In this document: piece by piece, positions 27,289 through 36,900 of the stretch
Layout of the letters: each line of letters opens with the position of its first letter
Numbering within the stretch: position 1 is the stretch's first letter
Assembly: GCA_016934675.1 (NCBI GenBank)
Contig: JAFGSJ010000099.1
Span: 1 to 55,750 of the forward strand
DNA length: 55,750 nucleotides
Reading direction: 5' to 3'
From: a bacterium
GTDB taxonomy: Bacteria > CSSED10-310 > JAFGSJ01
Notes under the pieces: generated by a model
Database searches by the model: none
What the model saw: only the letters and a program-made list of their open reading frames with translations
Told to the model about the DNA's origin: nothing
Position numbers and translations under genes: made by a program

Positions 27289-27355
27289 AAGACATCGTCA
27301 GTTTCTGTTTTTTCTCTGTTCATTCGATCTGAAACAGAATCGGAAAAAGGGGTCA

Positions 27356-28201
27356 TCAGAGGAGCCCTGAACGGATGAATTCTCTGACTGCTTCACGCCA
27401 TGATCGGGGTCTCAGTCCGGTCATCTGTTGGAACAATGAGGTATCGAGCACAGAATATACCGGTCTCGGGGCGGGCCTGGGAAAATCACGGGTAGTTACC
27501 GGTTTCAGTTCGACCTGGGTCAATCCCTTCTGTTCGAAAATATAGCGGGCGAAATCGAACCAGGTAGTCTGGTCACTATTGGTCACATGAACGATGCCCC
27601 GGAATGAGTGGTTAAATAAGGGTTCGAGCCAAGCGGCCAAATCGGGAGTATAGGTTGGGCAACCCCATTGATCGGCGACAATGTCAAGGTATTTCCGATT
27701 CTGGGCCAGTTGGACAATGGTCTTGGGAAATGATTTCCCTGTCGGACCGAATGACCATGATGTCCTGATAATGAGCGCATTGTCAGTCTGCTCGAGGATT
27801 CGTAATTCGCCGGCTCGTTTGCTCTGACCATACACGGACAGGGGATCGGGGCAGTCTCCTTCGACATAAGCTGTCACTTTCCTTCCATTAAAAACGTAAT
27901 CCGTACTGAAATGAAACAAGACAAATCCGTGCTTATGGGCCAGCCGAGCCAGATGCGCTGGCCCTTGTTCATTCACGGCAAAAGCTTGCTCCCTGTTTGT
28001 CTCAGCCCGATCAACATCCGTATAGGCGGCACAATTGATGACAAGTTCTGGTCCGACCCTGTCAATAATCCGCTGACACTCGTCAGAATGAGTGATGTCC
28101 AGTGTATCGAGGTCGTGACCGGTCAGCTCATGCTGTGATGCATATCGCTTGACTATCTCGGAACCCAGTAATCCTTTATGGCCCAACACCAGAATCCTCA
28201 T
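27356..28201 (-). CDS. rfbD: dTDP-4-dehydrorhamnose reductase
   Basis: This 281-residue short-chain dehydrogenase performs the last step of dTDP-L-rhamnose synthesis for surface polysaccharide. LVLGHKGLLGSE is the nucleotide-binding glycine motif. STDYVFNG and YGQSKRAGE carry the Ser/Thr-Tyr-x3-Lys catalytic set. RTSWSFGPTGKSF is also conserved. ATG 28201 has AAAGG 8 bases upstream and is preferred over an in-frame TTG at 28207. rfbA, rfbB and rfbC are not in the window. Confidence 0.92.
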   Translation of the reverse strand: MRILVLGHKGLLGSEIVKRYASQHELTGHDLDTLDITHSDECQRIIDRVGPELVINCAAYTDVDRAETNREQAFAVNEQGPAHLARLAHKHGFVLFHFSTDYVFNGRKVTAYVEGDCPDPLSVYGQSKRAGELRILEQTDNALIIRTSWSFGPTGKSFPKTIVQLAQNRKYLDIVADQWGCPTYTPDLAAWLEPLFNHSFRGIVHVTNSDQTTWFDFARYIFEQKGLTQVELKPVTTRDFPRPAPRPVYSVLDTSLFQQMTGLRPRSWREAVREFIRSGLL

Positions 28202-28542
28202 GACCAAAACCTTTGAAAAACAACGAGAAAAGTGCTCTCAGTTTTTTTGTCCGTATCCAAAGCACGCGCTTTCCATCCTATCGATACTGTGGATAGTCCA
28301 TCCGTCTGCTTTTTGCACATTATTTTTCAGATTACTCCATCCAGATGCAGCATCAAAACCATTTAAGGTTTGAACACACCAGGATACGTTCCCCCTTGCC
28401 CCTGGAAAATGCAAATTTTCATCATACTGAAAAAATTACTTTCTTTCTCTGGATTTTTAGTTTATAATGCTCTATATACACTGTTTTGTTTTACTCATAC
28501 ATAGACAATACTCCTAATACCTTATGAAAGGAGGGGTGGACC
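28202..28542. other. Intergenic region upstream of the winged-helix gene
   Basis: This 341-bp divergent gap separates rfbD from the small winged-helix gene. A perfect TATAAT (28463-28468, plus strand) lies 74 bp before the latter start, but no matching -35 box is present at 17 bp. I see nothing else. Confidence 0.5.
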
Positions 28543-28743
28543 ATGCAAGAAAAAATAGGAAAAGCTGCTGGAACAATCTGGAATTACCTGAAAAAGAACG
28601 GAACTCAAAGTCTGACTGCTTTGGCGAACGGGACCAAGTTGGACAAGAACCTGTTTCAATGGGCTATCGGTTGGCTGGCCCGTGAGGGTAAATTGAATAT
28701 TTCCAAGGTAAAGGGGAAATTCGAGATTTCTTTACTTGACTGA
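28543..28743 (+). CDS. Small winged helix-turn-helix protein (DUF2582-like)
   Basis: This 66-residue protein has the pattern of the DUF2582 winged-helix family: AAGTIWNYLKKNG (helix 1), LTALANGTKLDKNLFQWAIGWL (helix-turn-helix) and LNISKVKGKFEISL (wing). It is a putative DNA-binding protein of unknown role. The ribosome binding site AAAGGAGGGG is among the strongest here, which suggests high expression. Two terminator-like hairpins follow, so it is a single-gene unit. Confidence 0.8.
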   Translation: MQEKIGKAAGTIWNYLKKNGTQSLTALANGTKLDKNLFQWAIGWLAREGKLNISKVKGKFEISLLD

Positions 28744-28761
28744 TCATACTTCCCCGAAAAT

Positions 28762-28795
28762 AAAAACGCATTCAGCACAGGTGAATGCGTTTTTT
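28762..28795 (+). terminator. Intrinsic terminator of the winged-helix gene
   Basis: AAAAACGCATTCA (28762-28774) pairs with TGAATGCGTTTTT (28782-28794) around GCACAGG and ends in a T-run. It begins 19 bp after the stop. Confidence 0.9.
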
Positions 28796-28813
28796 ATATC
28801 ATCACCAGCAAAA

Positions 28814-28859
28814 CAGATACTTCTTCACCGAGTCTTTCGGCAGAAGTATCTGCTTTTTT
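28814..28859 (+). terminator. Second tandem terminator-like hairpin
   Basis: CAGATACTTCT (28814-28824) pairs with AGAAGTATCTG (28842-28852). The loop contains a small CCGA/TCGG helix, and CTTTTTTA follows. It lies 19 bp after the first terminator and 117 bp before ribF. It may be a back-up terminator or the end of a short RNA. Confidence 0.75.
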
Positions 28860-28975
28860 AGATAATCATGTTACAACAGCGGTAAAGATCAAGAATGACC
28901 GGCAGGGACAGTTGATGCCCCAGACCCCGTTCCAGTAGTAATTGACCGGAGTCAGGAAGGACATTTTCGAGCCAC

Positions 28976-29947
28976 ATGCAAATCGTACATTCGATTCGAG
29001 AACTACGAGAGCCTTTATCTTATGTGGTCGTGACCATGGGTAATTTTGACGGGATACACCGAGGCCATCAGACCCTGTTTCAGCATGTGACCCGCCAGGC
29101 CCGTGAGCATGATGGGACCGCCGTGGTGCTCACTTTCGATCCGCATCCGGTCCAATTACTTCACCCCGATCTGGTCCTGGCCCAGATCACCCCACTCCGG
29201 ACGAAAATAGACCTGCTCGAACAGTTCGGCATTGACCTTTTGGTCATTCAGCCCTTCACCGCAGAATTTGCGGAGATATCCGCCGATCACTTTCTGACGA
29301 CTCTCCTGAAACCCTATCTGGATCCCAAGGAAATCATTGTCGGGGAGAACTTTCATTTTGGGAAGGATAAGCACGGAACAATCGAGTATTTACGCGAACG
29401 AGGCCAGGAGCTTGGTTTCACGGTCAAGGTTGTCCAGCCTATCCGGGACAATGAGACCATTATCTCGAGTTCGATGGTCCGCTCGATCATCCGAAAGGGT
29501 TGGGTCGAGCAGGCTGAGAAGTATCTGGGTCGGCCCTTTATGATCGACGGCATCGTTATCCCGGGTGATCAGCGTGGGAGGTCCTTGGGTTATCCGACGG
29601 CGAATATCGATACTGATTATGTTCTGGTCCCGGCTGATGGGGTCTATGCTGCCCTGGTAAACCATAAAGGCACCTTGTACAAAGCCGTGGTCAACATAGG
29701 TCACCGCCCCACCTTTCGCTCATCAGGGCACACGATCGAAGCACACCTGCTTGATTTTTCCGGGGACCTTTATAATCAACGGCTTTCGATCTATTTTCTC
29801 GATCGGATCAGAGAGGAACGTTCTTTCGCTTCGGTCGAGGCACTCAGCCGTCAAATTGAACGCGATATTCAAGCAGCCCGTAACTGCTGTTACCATCACC
29901 AACATCAGGATACGCCATTCCTGCCTTATAAAAAAGAGGTCCGGTAA
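28976..29947 (+). CDS. ribF: Bifunctional riboflavin kinase / FAD synthetase
   Basis: This 323-residue enzyme converts riboflavin to FMN and then FAD. The N-terminal nucleotidyltransferase domain has GNFDGIHRGHQ and TFDPHP; SSSMVRSII is the ISS-x-x-R-type motif. The C-terminal flavokinase domain begins with GDQRGRSLGYPTANI. The N-terminal sequence VHSIREL...VVVTMGNFDG matches the family, supporting ATG 28976, although the ribosome binding site is weak. No FMN riboswitch consensus was seen upstream. A CoA-type activase and a flavoprotein farther right would be users of its products. Confidence 0.95.
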   Translation: MQIVHSIRELREPLSYVVVTMGNFDGIHRGHQTLFQHVTRQAREHDGTAVVLTFDPHPVQLLHPDLVLAQITPLRTKIDLLEQFGIDLLVIQPFTAEFAEISADHFLTTLLKPYLDPKEIIVGENFHFGKDKHGTIEYLRERGQELGFTVKVVQPIRDNETIISSSMVRSIIRKGWVEQAEKYLGRPFMIDGIVIPGDQRGRSLGYPTANIDTDYVLVPADGVYAALVNHKGTLYKAVVNIGHRPTFRSSGHTIEAHLLDFSGDLYNQRLSIYFLDRIREERSFASVEALSRQIERDIQAARNCCYHHQHQDTPFLPYKKEVR

Positions 29948-30023
29948 CTCGCACCGCCTTTTTCCATCATTCCGAACCGGTAAGGTATTAAACCGGATCT
30001 TCAGGCGAGTCGCAGGTCATGGA

Positions 30024-30401
30024 TCATCGGACACAATCCAGAATGTGGGGTCCGAATACGAACAGAGCGATGACCACGGCACCGAGGGCGGAGATCAGGA
30101 CGGCCCCGGCAGCGACATCCTTGGCATTTTTAACCAGGGGGTGATTGTCCGGTGAAGTTGCATCGGCCAGAAACTCGAAGGCAGTGTTGATCGCTTCCGC
30201 GGTCCAGACAGCCATGATGGCCAGGATGAGCCAACACCACTCTGCCGGCGTCACTTCCCAGAGAAGGCCGGCCCCAATCACGGTCAGGGTCGCACATGCA
30301 TGGATCCTGGCATTGTGCTGTGATCTGAGCATGGTCCACAGACCGGCAAAAGCATGTCTGAAACTGCGGATGCGCCCCATGAATTGAAATGGCTTGCTCA
30401 T
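30024..30401 (-). CDS. dgkA: Diacylglycerol/undecaprenol kinase (DgkA family)
   Basis: This 125-residue integral membrane kinase phosphorylates diacylglycerol or undecaprenol. It has three hydrophobic helices; the N-terminal FRHAFAGLWTMLRSQHNARIH is the surface helix. AEAINTAFEFLAD carries the catalytic glutamates, and KDVAAGAVL is the second conserved motif. The extra C-terminal helix and spacing look closer to undecaprenol kinases of the Gram-positive/Bacteroidetes type than to the E. coli enzyme. ATG 30401 (MSKPF) has GGGAAAG upstream; the frame extends further but would include the promoter. Confidence 0.9.
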   Translation of the reverse strand: MSKPFQFMGRIRSFRHAFAGLWTMLRSQHNARIHACATLTVIGAGLLWEVTPAEWCWLILAIMAVWTAEAINTAFEFLADATSPDNHPLVKNAKDVAAGAVLISALGAVVIALFVFGPHILDCVR

Positions 30402-30441
30402 TGTCTTTCCCGTCTCTATACCTGTCACCAACTCTCCCGGT

Positions 30442-30470
30442 AGTATGGATGATCTGTGAAACTCTGTCAA
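30442..30470 (-). promoter_or_regulatory. Sigma70-type promoter of dgkA
   Basis: TTGACA (30470-30465) and CATACT (30447-30442) on the minus strand have a 17-bp spacer. The promoter lies only 20 bp after the stop of the upstream repeat protein gene and gives a leader of about 35 nt. Confidence 0.7.
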
Positions 30471-30489
30471 TAAGTGTGACCAGTAACTT

Positions 30490-33400
30490 TCAGTATGGTT
30501 CTACGACGTAGAAATGATTCAGGCCATCGTTCACGGCATTGTTGTGATAATAGGGCGGTCCGATATTTTCGTTCAGGGGTGTGAAGAGTGAACCTGACTC
30601 CAGAGTCGTGGAGTCAAGCACAGTAAAATATTCACTGGGTAAGGCAGACCAATCGATTTTGACATCATTTCCCTCTTTGGTGACTGTCAGGATTTGGGAT
30701 ACAGGTATGGTCAGAATACTCATCGGTGACGTGAGATTACTGCGCACGAGATTATTGTTATTGAGGTGCGGATCGGTCACTGTGGCCAGGGCGAAATCGT
30801 AACACATCCGACTGGTCAGACCGGATACAATCATTGAATCTACTGATTTATCAGCAGTGATATCATAGAAGGAATACGATCCTGCGTCGGTCCGATAATA
30901 CAGTTCATAACCGCCTGTCTCAGAAGTGAAAGGGATCGGGGTCCACTCGAGGCGAACCTCGGTATCTGAGATGGATGAGCCGGTCAGGTCCGTGGCGGGA
31001 ACGGTCTGGGTGCTCTCCCAATCTCCACCGATCTGCTTCGTATTCAGAAATGTCCGAATAGTAGCATCAGCGGTCGATAGAGCATTCCAGCGAAAATCCG
31101 ACTGCCCATCGATTAGATTGGTTAAACTCAGCAATTCAACGGGCAATTCACCGCCCAGGATATTTGAATTCAGATCGAGTTGAGCGAGATTTGTCAATTC
31201 GCCCAATGCGCCAGGTATTTCCCCGATAAGATGGTTCCCAGCGAAATCCACAATAATCAGATAATCCATATCGCCGATTTCGGAGGGAAGCGGGCCATCC
31301 AGATTATTATTGGCTAGATTGAGTTCGGTAAGATCATAGTCGCAGTTATCGCAACTGACGCCATACCAGGTGCATTCGCTGCCGCTGGCATTCAACCAAT
31401 TGGTATGGTCAATCCAGGTCGGACCATTGGTCGCGTCGTAAAGGGCAGTCAACATATCCCGGTAGATATTACCAAAATAGTACGAAGCGAAATACGGAGA
31501 TCTATTTCCCCCTGCATAACAGAAGTCACCGCCGGCATAGAGAGTTCCGGTCTCATCCACAGCTAAGGCATTGACCCAAGGATCGACATATGAATCATCT
31601 ATACTGTAGTCCAATCCGTATCCGAAAGTCGACCAGGAGCTACCATCCCATCGGGCGATTCCAGAAGCATTTACGCTTCCAGCCGTGGTAAAAGCACCGC
31701 CGGCATAGAGATTTCCGCTCTCGTCAAAAAATAATGTAAAAACATATTCATCCATTCCTGACCCGAGTGCAGACCAGGAACTGCCATCCCATCGGGCGAT
31801 TCTGTTTACAGTCACACCTCCAGCCTTGGTAAAACTACCGCCGGCATAGAGATTTCCGCTCTCATCAACAGCTAATGCATCAGCAGTATCATTCAATCCC
31901 GACCCGAGAGCAGACCAGGAGCTCCCATCCCATCGGGCGATTCTGTTTGCAGTTACGCCACCAGCCGTGGTAAAGTGACCGCCGGCATAGAGATTTCCGC
32001 TGTCATCAACAGCTAATGCATTAACATAATCAGAACTATATAATCCAATACCTGATCCGAGGGCCAACCAGGTATTGCCATCCCATCGGGCAATTCTATT
32101 CGCAGTCACATCACCAGCCGTGGTAAAACGACCGCCGGCATAGAGATTTCCGCTGTCATCAACAGCTAATGCTGAAACATAGCTATTCATGCCCGATCCG
32201 AGTGCAGACCAGGAATTGCCATCCCATCGGGCGATTCTATTCGCTGTCACATCACCAGCCGTGGTAAAATGACCGCCGGCATAGAGATTTCCGTTGCCAT
32301 CAACAGCTAATGCTGTAACAGCATAATTCATGCCCGATCCGAGCGCAGACCAGGAATTGCCATCCCATTGGGCGATATGATTTGCAGTGACGCCTCCAGC
32401 CGTGGTAAAAGCACCGCCGGCATAGAGATTTCCGTTACCATCACGAATAAAGCACTCAACAATATCATCAAAATTTTTCTGATTGGGATATAGGGCTGAC
32501 CATGAAGCCCCATCCCATATGGCCAAGCCGTCCGCCATTATCTCACCAGCTACGGTAAAAATACCGCCGGCATAGAGACTTCCGGTTTCATCCACAGCTA
32601 AGGCTAAGACAGTACTTTCCATTCCCGACCCGAGAGCCGACCAGGAACTGCCATCCCATTCGGCGATATAATTAACCCATACACCTCCTGCTGACCAGAA
32701 CAACCCGCCGGCATAGAGATTTCCGATTTCATCCACAGCTAAGGCACGGACTTCACCATCCATTCCTGATCCGAGGGCCGACCAGGAAATGCCATCCCAT
32801 TGGGCGATATTATTAGCCTCTACACCACCTGCTGTAGAGAAATAACCGCCGGCATAGAGATTTCCGATCTCATCCACAGCTAAGGCATAGACACCATAGC
32901 CATTATCCATTCCTGATCCGAGGGCCGACCAGGAAGAACCATCCCATTGGGCGATATAATTGGCTTCTATGCCCCCGGCATACCAGAACTCACCACCGGC
33001 ATAGAGATTTCCAGTACTGTCCATAAGCAAGGCATTGACAGCACCATCAACTCCGGATCCAAGGGCTGACCAGGAAGTCCCATCCCATTTGGCGATATTA
33101 TTGACCTCTACACCCCCGGCTGACCAGAACCAACCGCCGGCATAGAGATTTCCGCTATCGTCAATAAGTAAGGCATAGACATAACCATCAACTCCGGATC
33201 CAAGTGTCGACCAGGAAGTCCCATCCCATTTGGCGAGAAAAAATATTCCAGGGTCCCCCTCAATATAAAAATCACCACCAAGATAGACGTTTCCACTTTC
33301 ATCGATAGCCAAGGCATAGTAGTTTTCTACACCTATTTGCCAGGACAAGAGGATTGACCAGGAAACGCCATCCCACCTGACTAACATAATAGGACTACAC

Positions 33401-33732
33401 AATTCATAACCGTATACAATAGCGTACAGATAATTACCATAGCAGGCAAGACCGTAGACTTCAACAAAGTCGATTCCTGCATATTGATCACTCCAACGGA
33501 AATCACACTCGTCTTGTAATCTGTCTGCCCGAGTGAAAACAGGTTCACCATTTGAGCCGTAACTCATTGTATAACCACGGGGATCAAAACTGCCCGGACT
33601 CGTGCCAGCGAAATTGACGGTCCCATCCGGGTCCAGGATCGAAGACAACGGCTGTAATTCACCGGCTTGGACCGATAACGAGAACCACAGGATAGTTACC
33701 ATCACTACCGCAAACATATTCCCTCTTTTCAT
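30490..33732 (-). CDS. Secreted WDG/NLYAGG-repeat, LRR and fibronectin-like protein
   Basis: This 1080-residue exported protein has a signal peptide (residues 1-23, cleavage after VQA). About 13 repeats of some 47 residues follow, with the pattern WDGxSWSALGSG...ALAVDxxGNLYAGGxFTTAGGVxANxIA. Each has the look of a beta-propeller blade or pair of strands. Around residues 760-880 is a plant-type leucine-rich block (TELNLANNNLDGPLPSEIG). A fibronectin-III-like segment (about 910-1010) and a short C-terminal beta domain follow. No enzyme motif is seen; an adhesive or surface role is inferred. AAGGAGG lies 5 bases before the ATG, and a good promoter lies at 33792-33820. Confidence 0.85.
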   Translation of the reverse strand: MKRGNMFAVVMVTILWFSLSVQAGELQPLSSILDPDGTVNFAGTSPGSFDPRGYTMSYGSNGEPVFTRADRLQDECDFRWSDQYAGIDFVEVYGLACYGNYLYAIVYGYELCSPIMLVRWDGVSWSILLSWQIGVENYYALAIDESGNVYLGGDFYIEGDPGIFFLAKWDGTSWSTLGSGVDGYVYALLIDDSGNLYAGGWFWSAGGVEVNNIAKWDGTSWSALGSGVDGAVNALLMDSTGNLYAGGEFWYAGGIEANYIAQWDGSSWSALGSGMDNGYGVYALAVDEIGNLYAGGYFSTAGGVEANNIAQWDGISWSALGSGMDGEVRALAVDEIGNLYAGGLFWSAGGVWVNYIAEWDGSSWSALGSGMESTVLALAVDETGSLYAGGIFTVAGEIMADGLAIWDGASWSALYPNQKNFDDIVECFIRDGNGNLYAGGAFTTAGGVTANHIAQWDGNSWSALGSGMNYAVTALAVDGNGNLYAGGHFTTAGDVTANRIARWDGNSWSALGSGMNSYVSALAVDDSGNLYAGGRFTTAGDVTANRIARWDGNTWLALGSGIGLYSSDYVNALAVDDSGNLYAGGHFTTAGGVTANRIARWDGSSWSALGSGLNDTADALAVDESGNLYAGGSFTKAGGVTVNRIARWDGSSWSALGSGMDEYVFTLFFDESGNLYAGGAFTTAGSVNASGIARWDGSSWSTFGYGLDYSIDDSYVDPWVNALAVDETGTLYAGGDFCYAGGNRSPYFASYYFGNIYRDMLTALYDATNGPTWIDHTNWLNASGSECTWYGVSCDNCDYDLTELNLANNNLDGPLPSEIGDMDYLIIVDFAGNHLIGEIPGALGELTNLAQLDLNSNILGGELPVELLSLTNLIDGQSDFRWNALSTADATIRTFLNTKQIGGDWESTQTVPATDLTGSSISDTEVRLEWTPIPFTSETGGYELYYRTDAGSYSFYDITADKSVDSMIVSGLTSRMCYDFALATVTDPHLNNNNLVRSNLTSPMSILTIPVSQILTVTKEGNDVKIDWSALPSEYFTVLDSTTLESGSLFTPLNENIGPPYYHNNAVNDGLNHFYVVEPY
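31480..33390 (-). repeat. Tandem repeats of about 141 bp in the secreted repeat gene
   Basis: About 13 in-frame units with strongly conserved DNA cores (for example CCGCCGGCATAGAGATTTCC on the plus strand) recur about every 141 bp, some units being longer. Neighbouring units between 31700 and 32420 are the most alike. This suggests recent expansion by unequal recombination. Confidence 0.85.
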
Positions 33733-33791
33733 CCGAACCTCCTTACAATTGGGCTTTCAATCAGAACCTGAACAGGTAAATCTTGCTCTAC

Positions 33792-33820
33792 TCTATACCA
33801 GAATTCCTCATTCTCGTCAA
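33792..33820 (-). promoter_or_regulatory. Sigma70-type promoter of the secreted repeat gene
   Basis: TTGACG (33820-33815) and TATAGA (33797-33792) on the minus strand have a 17-bp spacer, 60 bp before the start codon at 33732. Confidence 0.65.
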
Positions 33821-33885
33821 ACTATTATATCACTATCTTCTCTACTATTCCATCTTGTACCTCACATTGATAACCTATCCTTGGC

Positions 33886-33914
33886 TTGTGACATAGCACC
33901 GCTTGATATATAAC
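33886..33914 (+). promoter_or_regulatory. Promoter of the activase operon
   Basis: TTGTGA (33886-33891) and TATAAC (33909-33914) have a 17-bp spacer, 66 bp before the start codon at 33981. Confidence 0.55.
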
Positions 33915-33980
33915 TTAGTTAATTACATAACAGGTGATTGAATTTCGCGATTTTAGCTTGCATATTTCGGGCATAGGATC

Positions 33981-36900
33981 ATGACAGAAAAAGCACTCGG
34001 CATTGATATCGGTTCCACGACCCTGAAACTGTGTCTGCTCACGGATGATGGGGTTGAACAGGAGCAACTGGCTCACGAGGGTGATGTTCCGGGGACCTTG
34101 CAGCGACTGATTGAGGTCATGGGTCCGAAATGGGCCCCACCCTTTCGCGGTTGTGTCACCGGCACCGAAGGTCGTCATCGGATCCGCTTGCCTGAGGTCA
34201 TAGCGGCGGTGGCGATCGAGAGCGGTCTGGCCGCCCTTGATCTCGTGCCAAAAGCCGTGGTTTCCATGGGCGGGGAGGACCTGGTTGTCTATGTGCTCAA
34301 TGATCAGGGCCGGATCGTCAACACCTATTCGGGTAACAAATGTGCCTCGGGAACGGGTGAATTTCTGCGTCAGCAGCTCGGTCGGATGAACCTGCAGTTA
34401 AAAGATCTCGATGCCGTGTGTGAAGGGGCGACAGTGCATCGTATTTCGGCGAGATGTTCGGTCTTCATGAAATCGGACTGCACACATCGGTTGAACAAGG
34501 GCGAGGTCAGTAAAGGCGACATTGCCTTGTCCCTGATCAAGGTCATGGCGGACAAAGTCTCCGAGTTTCTGATCAAGGCGAGGCTGTCCCGTGGTCAGGT
34601 GGTAATGATCGGTGGCGTTTCCCGTAATCGTCATCTGGTCGAGTTCGTTCGCCGGAGTAATCCGGGGATCGAGCTGATCGTTCCGGCGGAAGCCTCTTAT
34701 TTCGAGGCATTCGGTGCGGCGAAGCTGGCCCGTGACCAAGGTGCCGAGGTCCCGGGCCATGATCTGGTCCAAGCCGGGACGGGCTTGACCTTCAAGACCT
34801 TTGCGCCTTTATCGACCGCCCGAGACCTGGTCCGCTATGCACCTTCCCGTCGGGGGGCCTATGATCCCGAAGCCGAGTATGTGCTTGGAGTGGATGGTGG
34901 TTCGACCACAACCAAGGTGGCCTTGATCAACACGGAGAAGCTCGAGATCGTGGCCGAGCACTATGGTCGCACACACGGCGAACCGGTCACGGCGCTTAAA
35001 AACTGTCTGAGGGAGCTCAAGAAGCAGTTAGGGGAGCACAAGCCCAGAATAAGTCTGGTGGCGACGACGGGCTCCTCGCGTGAATTGCTGGGCGTCTTCC
35101 TCGAGACAGCGGGTGTCTATAACGAGATTATCGCTCACACGGTTGGAACGATTTTCTTCGAAAAAGAGGTCGACACGATTTTCGAGATCGGCGGCCAGGA
35201 TGCCAAGTATGTCTTGATCAACAACGGAGTTCCGATCGATTATGCGATGAATGAAGCCTGCTCGGCCGGAACGGGCTCGTTTCTCGAGGAATCGGCTTCG
35301 GGCGATCTGAACGTGGAAACGGCACCGGAAATCGGCCCGATCGCGTTGCATGCTTCCAGTCCGCTCAAATTCGGCGAGCATTGTTCTGCTTTTATCAATT
35401 CAGACATACGTAAAGCGATACAACAGGGCGCGGCTCGAGAGGACATCGTGGCCGGTCTGGTTTTTTCGATTGTGGCCAATTATCTGAATCGGGTCGTGGG
35501 TAATCGGACGATCGGCGATCATATTGTGCTTCAGGGCGGCGTCGCCAAGAATCCGGCTGTGCCGCTGGCCATGGCCCAGATGACCGGGAAACTCATCACC
35601 ATCCCTCCGGACCCTGAGCTCATGGGTTGTTTCGGTGTGGCCCGTCTCGTCCTGCAGAAACAAGCCGAGGGACTGATTGAACGAAGCGTCTTCGATTTGG
35701 ATGAGATGATCGAAAAGGAGATACGCTACGGTCGAGAGTTCACCTGCAAGGCTTGCGAAAATCTTTGCACCATCCGTCGCCTCGAGGTCAATAAACATCA
35801 ATATCCCTTTGGGGGACGCTGTTCACTCTATACGAACCAGCGCAAGAAGCGAAAGATGCCGCCAGTCGAGGAAATCATCGATTATACCCAGGTCAGGAGC
35901 CAAATGCTGTTCGAGGAGTATGCGCCCGATCCAGGCACTTTCACAGCCCGAACTCCCAAAGTGGTCGGCATTCCGATGGCCTTTTCGGTCCACTCGCTCT
36001 GGCCGTTCTATGCCTGGTTTTTTCATAGTCTGGGCGTCAAAATCGAGCGTTCCTCAGGCATTGCTCCAGAGGGGGTCGCCAAGCAAGAGAGTAATTACTG
36101 CTTTCCGGCCGAGATTGCCCACGGTGCGATCCATGATGTGCTGCATAAGGGTGTGGACTATGTTTTTCTGCCTCATTTCCGCGATATGCCCTCCATGGAG
36201 GAGGTGCATGCCTGTACATGCCCGTTGACTCAGGGTCTGCCTTTCTATGCCCGCCAGGCTTTCGGTTTGAGTGAAGACAAAATGATCCGACCGCTGGTCT
36301 CGTTTGGAAATGGTTTCGAGGCAAGTCGGACCGCCTTCGAGGATGTGGCCGAACAGCTCGGTTTCGAGCGGGCCGCGGGAAGTCGTGCGTATACTATGGG
36401 GATCGAGCATTATCAGCGTTTCCTTGATGCGTATCATGCGTTGGGTCGGCAGGTGTTGCACGAGATCGAACAGCACCCGGAACGTATCTATATCGCCCTG
36501 CTTGGACGACCATACAATGCGTTCACGCGTGATGCCAACATGGGTATTCCGCGGAAATTCACTTCGCAAGGCATCAGTGTGGTCCCGTTCGACCTGCTCT
36601 GCCACAACGAAGCGGAAATTCCGCCCAACAACTACTGGTATTACGGGCAGCAGAACATGAAGACGGTCAGACAAGTCAGACTCGTGAACAACCTGTATCT
36701 GGCCTGGATCTCAAATTTTTCGTGTGCTCCTGATTCGTTCATGCTGCATTACGTACGCTGGCTCATGGGACAGAAACCATACCTGGTCGTGGAGATTGAC
36801 TCGCATACGGCCGATGCCGGACTCGATACCCGGGTGGAAGCGTTTCTCGACATCGTGGAAAGTTATCGCCGGCATGTCAGCCCTGCAGCGGATAAACCTT

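Noticed and set aside
28861..28975. FMN riboswitch ahead of ribF
   Set aside because: The conserved FMN riboswitch segments are not present; only terminator hairpins are seen.
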